Assembly: GCF_013166655.1 (NCBI RefSeq)
Contig: NZ_JABKCA010000033.1
Span: forward strand, 1-53,833
Direction of reading: 5' to 3'
Length of the DNA: 53,833 bases
From: Lentimicrobium sp. L6
GTDB lineage: Bacteria; Bacteroidota; Bacteroidia; Bacteroidales; UBA12170
Part shown: positions 33,697 to 39,777 of the stretch, piece by piece
Layout: the number at the start of each line of letters is the position of its first letter
Position numbering within the stretch: position 1 is the first letter of the stretch
The notes under the pieces: model-generated
Told to the model about the DNA's origin: nothing
Databases searched by the model: none
What the model saw: the letters and a program-made list of their open reading frames with translations, nothing else
Program-made: the position numbers and the translations under genes

Positions 33697-34061
33697 AAAA
33701 TTGAGGTGTTCAAATAACTACTTAGTCTTTGCAAGAAAACACCAAATACTTCGTTACTCTTGCGTTGAAAACAGTCATTTACGAAAGTAAACTCCTTGGT
33801 TTTCCACACATCGCAATCCTCGTCTTTGACGTTTTTTGCTAAAGACTACAAAATGCGGGAGTTTTCTTGCCAGCATTACTTAAATTAAATCTAAAGTATT
33901 AATTATAACATCTTGTGAATTAGTTCTTTTTGTTTGCCCCAAACCCTAAAGGGAGCAAAAAGACTAATCCAAATCAATTTAATCGTTTTGAATCCCACTA
34001 ATCGATGATTAACCAAATGGTTATCAAAACAATATGGTAAGTAAAAAATTCAACACCTCAA
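33697..34061. repeat. Nested inverted repeats between the thioredoxin-like gene and the PFK gene
   Basis: An outer pair, TTGAGGTGTT at 33701-33710 and AACACCTCAA at 34052-34061, encloses an inner pair, GCAAGAAAACACC at 33731 and GGGAGTTTTCTTGC ending at 33870. AGTCTTT (33724) and AAAGACT (33841) are also complementary. No gene is visible. The inner element of about 140 bp has the look of a miniature mobile element or a repeat, but no second copy occurs in this window. Confidence 0.55.
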
Positions 34062-34121
34062 TAAAAAAAAGCCTGCCCCAAAAGTATCATTGGACAAGCT
34101 TTATTATGTTTCTGGTTTAGA

Positions 34122-35354
34122 CTAAATTTCGTCTTCTTCCCAGTTCAATATTTTAAAGAAATCGTAATTCTCTGGCTTCTCTAAATAGTAGTGTGCTGTG
34201 TCATAATCATCTTCTACCAAGTATTGTTGATTATCCTCATAAACCATTTTAAATTTTTCAGAGTAGATGTTTACAAGTCTAGGTCTGATTTTGCCTTCTT
34301 CATCTTCCACATCTTTCAAATATAGAGGATAAATATCGCCTTTATGATCAGCGGTGACCATGGCTCCAGTAATACCCAAATCAAATAGTTTCTTCACACC
34401 CATTCCTAGGTTAGCACAATAAACCAAATCGAAAGCAACAGGCTGTACACATCTGATTTCGTAACCTATTTCTACTGGTCGGCTCTTAATTTTTAATTCA
34501 ATTTTCTTTAGTTCTTGCTGCAATAATACATTGAAGATATGTGCCTTACTCAAGTTCCCAAGTTCTGGGTGGCCATGTTCGTCATAGGTGAAGTTAATTC
34601 CAGATTTTTCAATCTCCTCATCACCCATACTATGGAACACCCCTTCGCTAACTATAACCACCCCATAGTTGATACCTAGAAGCTTACGTTTCAGAATAGA
34701 AGAAATAATTAAACGAATAATCTTATCCAAAGTGATGGTTGTTTTATTAAACATCTCAGGAATAATAATCATAGGATAATGACAGGCAGCCCCAATTCCA
34801 AATGCCAAGTGACCAGCCTCACGACCCATGGCACTTACAATAAACCAATTTCCACTGGTTCTGGCATCTTCATAAATGGTGGTGGCAATTCTAACCCCTT
34901 CGCTTTTTGCTGAATGATATCCAAATGTTGGAACACCTTCTGGTAAAGGTAGATCGTTATCAATGGTTTTAGGAACGTGTATGTTTTGAATTCTAATGTT
35001 TTTATCAGCAAGGTATTTGGCAATTCTATTGGCAGTAGAGGCAGTATCATCCCCCCCAATAGTTACCAAAAGTTTCACATTATGTTTGATAAATATATCA
35101 GCACGAAACTCATTGTCTTTGGGCTTATACCTACTCATTTGTATAGCCGAACCTCCTTCTTTATGAATTCTATCAGCCAAAGAGAAATCGAAATCGGTAA
35201 TATTCGGGGCCTCAGCAAAAAGGGCTTTGAACCCTCCATTTAAGCCAAGTACTTTAAAACCTGCTTTTAAAAACACTTTGGCTACCGTAGCAATAACGGT
35301 GTTGATACCAGGGGCTGGACCACCACCGGCCAACAAAACAATAGATTTTTGCAT
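34122..35354 (-). CDS. pfp: Phosphofructokinase, predicted pyrophosphate-dependent
   Basis: The enzyme interconverts fructose 6-phosphate and fructose 1,6-bisphosphate. About 410 residues from the start M-Q-K-S-I-V-L-L. The phosphate-donor site reads T-I-G-G-D-D-T-A-S-T, with Asp where ATP enzymes have Gly, and the catalytic site reads P-K-T-I-D-N-D, with Lys where ATP enzymes have Gly. Both are hallmarks of PPi-dependent enzymes, which can also work in the gluconeogenic direction. S-A-M-G-R-E-A-G-H is the substrate-binding motif. An upstream ATG at 35426 precedes the predicted promoter and is rejected. Donor choice is predicted from residues only. Confidence 0.83.
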   Translation of the reverse strand: MQKSIVLLAGGGPAPGINTVIATVAKVFLKAGFKVLGLNGGFKALFAEAPNITDFDFSLADRIHKEGGSAIQMSRYKPKDNEFRADIFIKHNVKLLVTIGGDDTASTANRIAKYLADKNIRIQNIHVPKTIDNDLPLPEGVPTFGYHSAKSEGVRIATTIYEDARTSGNWFIVSAMGREAGHLAFGIGAACHYPMIIIPEMFNKTTITLDKIIRLIISSILKRKLLGINYGVVIVSEGVFHSMGDEEIEKSGINFTYDEHGHPELGNLSKAHIFNVLLQQELKKIELKIKSRPVEIGYEIRCVQPVAFDLVYCANLGMGVKKLFDLGITGAMVTADHKGDIYPLYLKDVEDEEGKIRPRLVNIYSEKFKMVYEDNQQYLVEDDYDTAHYYLEKPENYDFFKILNWEEDEI

Positions 35355-35398
35355 TTGTATTATATTAAATTTATTATTTAAATGGTTTAATTGAAGCG

Positions 35399-35406
35399 CA
35401 AATTTA
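35399..35406 (-). promoter_or_regulatory. Predicted promoter of the phosphofructokinase gene
   Basis: The reverse strand reads TAAATTTG, an exact TAnnTTTG element 45 bases before the ATG at 35354. Confidence 0.5.
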
Positions 35407-35489
35407 GGATTATTTTTGACATTCAAAAAGTGCTTATGAGCTGATTTAAAGGTGATTTATTATTTTATATAGTTTTGGGTCATTTTGCG

Positions 35490-35497
35490 TATTTTTG
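35490..35497 (+). promoter_or_regulatory. Predicted promoter of hflX (TATTTTTG)
   Basis: An exact TAnnTTTG element, 18 bases before the ATG at 35515. It shows that the longer possible start at 35485 cannot be on the transcript. Confidence 0.6.
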
Positions 35498-35514
35498 CAC
35501 TCCAAAATTTGAAT

Positions 35515-36708
35515 ATGTCCAATTATAATACCAAAGAAGATAAAATAGAAAGAGCCATATTAATAGGTTTAATCACCCAAGATCAGAATGCAGAGAAAAG
35601 TCAGGAATATCTTGATGAGCTGGCCTTTTTGGTCACTACTGCTGGCGCCCTAGAAGTAAAGCGCTTTGTACAAAAGCTATCTCGTCCTGATCAGAAAACA
35701 TTTGTGGGCTCAGGAAAGCTAAACGAAATTGCTGCCTATATTAAAGCTGAGAATATCGATCTAGCTGTTTTTGATGATGAATTGGGCGCCTCTCAAATCA
35801 GAAATTTAGAGAAGGTTTTGGAGATTAAAATTATGGATAGAACCAATTTAATCCTCGATATCTTTGCCCAGAGAGCTCAAACGGCTCATGCTAAAGTCCA
35901 GGTAGAATTGGCTCAATACCAATATTTACTACCTCGTTTAACTCGCATGTGGACTCACTTGGAGCGACAAAGAGGAGGGATCGGAATGAGAGGACCCGGT
36001 GAGACAGAAATTGAAACCGATAGAAGGATTATCCGCGATAGAATTTCCTTATTAAAAACGAGATTAAAAGAGATAGACAAGCAAATGTCTACCCAAAGGC
36101 AGAATAGAGGAAGCTTGGTTAGAGCTGCTTTAGTGGGTTACACTAACGTTGGAAAAAGCACTTTAATGACCCTATTGAGTAAGACCGAAGTTTTTGCCGA
36201 AAACAAGTTGTTTGCCACCCTTGATACCACAGTAAGAAAAGTGGTGGTTGACAATCTTCCTTTTTTATTATCAGATACGGTTGGATTTATCAGAAAACTC
36301 CCACACGGTTTGGTAGAAAGTTTTAAATCTACATTGGACGAGGTTAGAGAATCGGACCTATTGATTCATTTGGTAGATATTTCTCACCCTGAATTTGAAG
36401 ACCAAATTAAAGTGGTCAATCAAACATTAAGCGAAATTGGAGCCGGTGATAAGCCTGTTATCATGCTTTTTAATAAAATTGATGCCTATACCTATGAGCA
36501 AAAAGAAGAAGATGATTTAACACCTGTTTCCAAAAAGAACTACGATTTAAATTATTGGAAAGAGACTTGGATGAGCAAGGAAAATATGCCCGCTTTGTTT
36601 ATTTCTGCAAAAGATAAAACCAATATTCCCGAGCTTCGAGAAATGCTATATGCCGAAGTAAAACGAATTCATGCCGTTAGATATCCTTATAATAACTTTT
36701 TATACTAG
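35515..36708 (+). CDS. hflX: Ribosome-associated GTPase HflX
   Basis: HflX binds the large ribosomal subunit and can split stalled ribosomes under stress. The protein has about 397 residues: an N-terminal HflX domain (about 1-180, with FVGSGKLNEI), a coiled-coil region and the G domain. G-domain motifs are GYTNVGKSTLM (G1), D-T-V-G-F (G3) and N-K-I-D (G4). The conserved R-G-G-I-G-M-R-G-P-G-E-T-E linker is present. folB follows by six bases, so they may be co-transcribed. Confidence 0.93.
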   Translation: MSNYNTKEDKIERAILIGLITQDQNAEKSQEYLDELAFLVTTAGALEVKRFVQKLSRPDQKTFVGSGKLNEIAAYIKAENIDLAVFDDELGASQIRNLEKVLEIKIMDRTNLILDIFAQRAQTAHAKVQVELAQYQYLLPRLTRMWTHLERQRGGIGMRGPGETEIETDRRIIRDRISLLKTRLKEIDKQMSTQRQNRGSLVRAALVGYTNVGKSTLMTLLSKTEVFAENKLFATLDTTVRKVVVDNLPFLLSDTVGFIRKLPHGLVESFKSTLDEVRESDLLIHLVDISHPEFEDQIKVVNQTLSEIGAGDKPVIMLFNKIDAYTYEQKEEDDLTPVSKKNYDLNYWKETWMSKENMPALFISAKDKTNIPELREMLYAEVKRIHAVRYPYNNFLY

Positions 36709-36714
36709 AACAAT

Positions 36715-37071
36715 ATGTCGATGATTGCCATAGAGGAAATGGAATTCTACTCCTACCACGGATGCTTTAAAGAAGAAAAAGAAATTGGAACGCATTTTAC
36801 TGTTGATTTCTACTTTGTGAATGATACCAGTAGAGCAGAGGCTAGTGATAATATAGAGGATACTATAAGTTATCTAGATGTTTATCAGCTAATAAAAACT
36901 GAAATGTCTATCAGCTCAGATTTACTAGAGCACGTGGGCAGAAGAATTATTAAAAAAACTTTTTCTGAATATCCTAGTATGGAATGGGCAAAGGTGAAAA
37001 TTCAAAAGATGAATCCTCCATTGGGTGGGCAGATGAAGAGTGTAAGTTTTACTTTGGAAGAAACTCGTTAA
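36715..37071 (+). CDS. folB: Dihydroneopterin aldolase
   Basis: FolB converts dihydroneopterin to 6-hydroxymethyl-dihydropterin in folate synthesis. The 118-residue protein has the family start I-A-I-E-E-M-E-F-Y-S-Y-H-G-C-F, a Tyr/His-containing active-site strand, the E-D-T-I-S-Y-L-D-V-Y segment and the catalytic-lysine strand K-V-K-I-Q-K-M-N-P-P. Another Met lies at codon 3. It directly follows hflX. Confidence 0.9.
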   Translation: MSMIAIEEMEFYSYHGCFKEEKEIGTHFTVDFYFVNDTSRAEASDNIEDTISYLDVYQLIKTEMSISSDLLEHVGRRIIKKTFSEYPSMEWAKVKIQKMNPPLGGQMKSVSFTLEETR

Positions 37072-37073
37072 CT

Positions 37074-37136
37074 ATGCGTGGTTACAATGGTTACGTCGTT
37101 GCGATGGTTGTGTAGTTTTATGATTACGTAGTAAGT
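37074..37136. repeat. Degenerate GGTTACG/GGTTGCG short repeats, second block
   Basis: GTGGTTACAATGGTTACG is followed by GTTGCGATGGTTGTG and related units, directly after folB. It matches the block at 25080 in unit and in position after a gene end. Confidence 0.65.
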
Positions 37137-37340
37137 TGATGACGTGCTTATTTAATTTTCGCACTAATAGTGAAATTTTATTTGACACCTGGGGATGTTT
37201 TCATTTGAGTAGAATATCCTTTCAATAAAATTAAAACTGTTAAAAGACTTGTTAAAGATCGACTGACATTAAATTTCCTTTGAGTTCTCGGTGTATTTAA
37301 CTATCTTTATTTTCGAAATTGAAATTAAGGTTTTACCAAA

Positions 37341-38348
37341 ATGCTCAAACACTATAATATACCCATATTTATTCCAGAGATGGCTTGCCCCCATCAATGT
37401 GTATTTTGTGACCAACGGAAAATTAGTGGTCAACAACATATTCCTGATATTGAAGCGGTACAAGAAAAAATTGAATCCTATTTAGAAACCATCCCTGCTA
37501 AGCGAAGTCGAGTAGAGATCGCTTTCTTTGGAGGTAGTTTTACCGGAATTCCAATTGATCTTCAAAAAGCATATTTGGAAGCCGCTGCAAAATATGTTAA
37601 TGGTTCTAGAGTAGAAGGTATTCGGTTAAGCACTCGCCCCGATTATATTAATGAAGACATCCTCAAACTTCTCAAGAAGTATAAAGTAAAAACCATTGAA
37701 CTTGGTGCTCAATCATTAGATGAAGAAGTATTGGCAAAAAGTGGAAGAGGCCATACTGTAGAAGATGTAGAAAGAGCCAGCAAAATGATTATTGAAGCTG
37801 GTTTTGAGCTTGGCTTGCAAATGATGATTGGTTTACCTGGCGATACTCGTGAAAAGGCATTACATACTGCCAAAAGAATTATTGAATTGGGGGCTAAGAA
37901 TACTCGCATTTATCCATGCCTAGTGATTAAAGGCACTCAGCTTGAAAGCCTAATGGAAATGGGGAAATATACACCCATGCGATTGACCGAAGCCATTTTA
38001 TGGGTAAAAGATTTATACTTGCTTTTTGAGGAGGCTAATATAAATGTGATTCGTATAGGATTGCATCCTTCTGAAGAACTAGATCCAAACCACTCCTTAA
38101 TGGGTGGGCCTTATCATGCCTCTTTTAAGGAGTTGGTGATGACGGAAATTTGGAAAGAACATTTGTTTGAGCGAATAGAATTCAAACCTGATAAGGCCAT
38201 TATCATTTATGTACCTCACGATCAGCTGAACTTTGCTATTGGTCATAAATCGGAAAATGCCCAATTATTATCCAACCATTTTTCTTCAGTGAAAATAAAA
38301 ACAGATGTTAAACTCATTAAAAGAGCTTTCTATGTTGATTATTATTGA
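37341..38348 (+). CDS. Radical SAM protein, Elp3/YtqA-like
   Basis: The protein uses a [4Fe-4S] cluster and S-adenosylmethionine to make a radical. The CX3CX2C motif is in M-A-C-P-H-Q-C-V-F-C-D-Q-R near residue 13. F-F-G-G-S-F-T-G-I, L-S-T-R-P-D-Y-I and E-L-G-A-Q-S-L resemble the Elp3-like radical SAM subgroup. Its 335 residues are without an acetyltransferase domain. A TATCTTTA element at 37302 could be its promoter. The stop overlaps the next gene by 17 bases, so both products probably act together. The substrate is unknown. Confidence 0.8.
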   Translation: MLKHYNIPIFIPEMACPHQCVFCDQRKISGQQHIPDIEAVQEKIESYLETIPAKRSRVEIAFFGGSFTGIPIDLQKAYLEAAAKYVNGSRVEGIRLSTRPDYINEDILKLLKKYKVKTIELGAQSLDEEVLAKSGRGHTVEDVERASKMIIEAGFELGLQMMIGLPGDTREKALHTAKRIIELGAKNTRIYPCLVIKGTQLESLMEMGKYTPMRLTEAILWVKDLYLLFEEANINVIRIGLHPSEELDPNHSLMGGPYHASFKELVMTEIWKEHLFERIEFKPDKAIIIYVPHDQLNFAIGHKSENAQLLSNHFSSVKIKTDVKLIKRAFYVDYY

Positions 38349-39024
38349 TGCCCGTATACCCGAAACTGCTATTGAAAAATTAAAAGAATTTGGAGAAGTT
38401 TTTCAATTGGAATCCTTTGGTACCGTCTATCCATCCATCAGTGGACATCCCGATATTTTTATGTTTCAAATGGAAGAGCTTGTCATTATTGCACCAAATG
38501 CGCCCAAGTCTTTGATTGATGCCTTGAAACACCATAGAATCACCTTCCTTAAAGGAAAAGAAAAATTGGGAAGTAAATTCCCCGAAACTACTTATTATAA
38601 TGCTGTTTCTACTCCCGAATATTTAGTTCATAAACAAGAACTTTCCACTTCTTGCATCCTCCGCCACAGCGCAAAAAAGAAATTTATCTCGGTAAATCAG
38701 GCCTATACACGTTGCAATCTTTTGGCTTTGCCCGATGGCAGCTTTATTACTTCGGATAAAGGTATTGAAAAGACATTGATTGGAGAAGGATTAGAGGTGC
38801 ATTATTTTGCTCCCCAAGATGTGGTTTTAAAAGGTCAAGACCATGGGTTTTTACCAGGTGCTTGTGGTATTTATGAAAACAAAGTCTTTTTCATTGGAAG
38901 CTTAAGCCAATATGCTGAAGGAGCTCCGTTGAAAGAATTATTAGAATCTAAAGACTTATCCATTGAAGAATTATACCAAGGCCCCATGATAGATGGTGGC
39001 GGGATTTTCTTCTTGAATTCTTGA
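38332..39024 (+). CDS. DUF6873-like (GME fold) protein
   Basis: About 230 residues, from the start M-L-I-I-I-D-A-R-I-P. The segment AYTRCNLLALPDGSFITSDK and the end H-G-F-L-P-G-A-C-G-I-Y-E resemble proteins annotated as DUF6873, assigned to the guanidino-group-modifying enzyme (GME) fold. The His and Cys in D-H-G-F-L-P-G-A-C could be catalytic, as GME enzymes use Cys and His, but this is a guess. An upstream ATG at 38305 lies deeper in the radical SAM gene and adds only nine poor residues. Its link with the radical SAM gene suggests a two-step modification pathway. Confidence 0.6.
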   Translation: MLIIIDARIPETAIEKLKEFGEVFQLESFGTVYPSISGHPDIFMFQMEELVIIAPNAPKSLIDALKHHRITFLKGKEKLGSKFPETTYYNAVSTPEYLVHKQELSTSCILRHSAKKKFISVNQAYTRCNLLALPDGSFITSDKGIEKTLIGEGLEVHYFAPQDVVLKGQDHGFLPGACGIYENKVFFIGSLSQYAEGAPLKELLESKDLSIEELYQGPMIDGGGIFFLNS

Positions 39025-39086
39025 TTTTATTTCTCAAACCTTAGAGCTTTTCAAATTGTGATTACACCATATTTTTAACTCTCAAA

Positions 39087-39302
39087 TCAACACTGTCCAA
39101 AAGAAGTTCCGTATTAAAAAAGATTCTTCACTTCATTTCATTACGTTCAGAATGACAGGGTGTTATAATTTGATAGGAAGGAAGAAGGGCTTTGCTTTTG
39201 GCATTGAAAAAAGCAAAGCCCTTCTTCCTTATGAATTGCCAAAACACCTGTCATTCCGATGCGTATCGAGGAATCTTTAATAATAATTAGGACGCTAATG
39301 CT
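39087..39302. repeat. Dispersed palindromic repeat, copy 3 of 3
   Basis: This is the best preserved copy. The central hairpin is a perfect 22-bp stem (39178-39199 with 39209-39230) around a GGCATTGAA loop. The outer arms contain AAAAAGATTCTTCACTTCAT plus TTCAGAATGACA on the left and TGTCATTCCGATGCGTATCG plus AGGAATCTTT on the right, also complementary. It follows the GME-fold gene. Confidence 0.88.
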
Positions 39303-39369
39303 CTCAAATATGACTTTTAAATGAGAAGGTTTGTATTCAATGGAGAAAATAATCATAAAAGCAATAATC

Positions 39370-39388
39370 GCCGGAAATGCTTTCCGGC
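39370..39388. repeat. Short hairpin element, copy 3 (GCCGGAAA-TGC-TTTCCGGC)
   Basis: A perfect 8-bp stem with a 3-base loop, followed by TAAGCAGATGACC. It belongs to the same family as 6708, 14547, 42683, 42741 and 42959. Confidence 0.75.
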
Positions 39389-39584
39389 TAAGCAGATGAC
39401 CGATGCGATGATTGATGATCGATGTTGGATGCACAAATCCGGATGACTGATGTATAATGGTTTTTCCGGATGGTATTATTGTAAGAGCTTACAGCACTTT
39501 CTTGTGTCAAGCTCAGAATGACTTTCCTCTGGAAGGAGATTGTTAAAGGCTAAGCACCAATACCAAACAACCAATAATAAAAAA

Positions 39585-39610
39585 ACCCTCTCCAAAAAAT
39601 TGAAGAGGGT
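39585..39610 (-). terminator. Reverse-strand intrinsic terminator without an obvious gene
   Basis: ACCCTCT and AGAGGGT form a GC-rich hairpin. On the reverse strand it is followed by TTTTTTTATTATTGG. No reverse-strand protein gene lies upstream of it for kilobases, since the neighbouring hydrolase gene is on the forward strand. Confidence 0.6.
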
Positions 39611-39740
39611 ATCAAAACTATTTTTCCCTAAATCACGTTATGAAAACTTTCGTATTCTTTACCCCACAAAGATGCGGCTTTTGACTCCTCCCCAGTCTGG
39701 TCATTTTCCTGATTTTTCAGTTCTATTTACTTAAGTGTTT
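39585..39740 (-). ncRNA. Candidate small RNA ending in the terminator
   Basis: The reverse strand from about 39740 to 39585 ends at a good terminator and has a base composition richer in G than the surroundings (GACTGGGGAGGAGTC and GCCGCATCTTTGTGGGG). GACT/AGTC and CTGA/TCAG pairs can form small stems. No known RNA family is recognised, and no clear reverse-strand promoter was found. This is a candidate only. Confidence 0.25.
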
Positions 39741-39745
39741 TTCCT

Positions 39746-39753
39746 TATATTTG
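39746..39753 (+). promoter_or_regulatory. Predicted promoter of the CocE-type hydrolase gene (TATATTTG)
   Basis: An exact TAnnTTTG element, 25 bases before the ATG at 39778. It covers a possible TTG start at 39751, which is therefore ruled out. Confidence 0.6.
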
Positions 39754-39777
39754 AAGCTACTTTTAAAAACGTATGCT

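Larger units (their letters stand above)
39025..39745. other. Spacer filled with repeats and a possible small RNA
   Basis: No protein gene is supported. It contains the third copy of the large palindromic repeat (39087-39302), a short hairpin element (39370-39388), a reverse-strand terminator (39585-39610) and a possible small RNA (39585-39740). Confidence 0.5.

Noticed and set aside
39540-39734. Open frame of 64 codons in the spacer before the CocE-type gene
   Set aside because: It runs through a terminator hairpin, is Lys/Arg-rich without any domain, and has no promoter.
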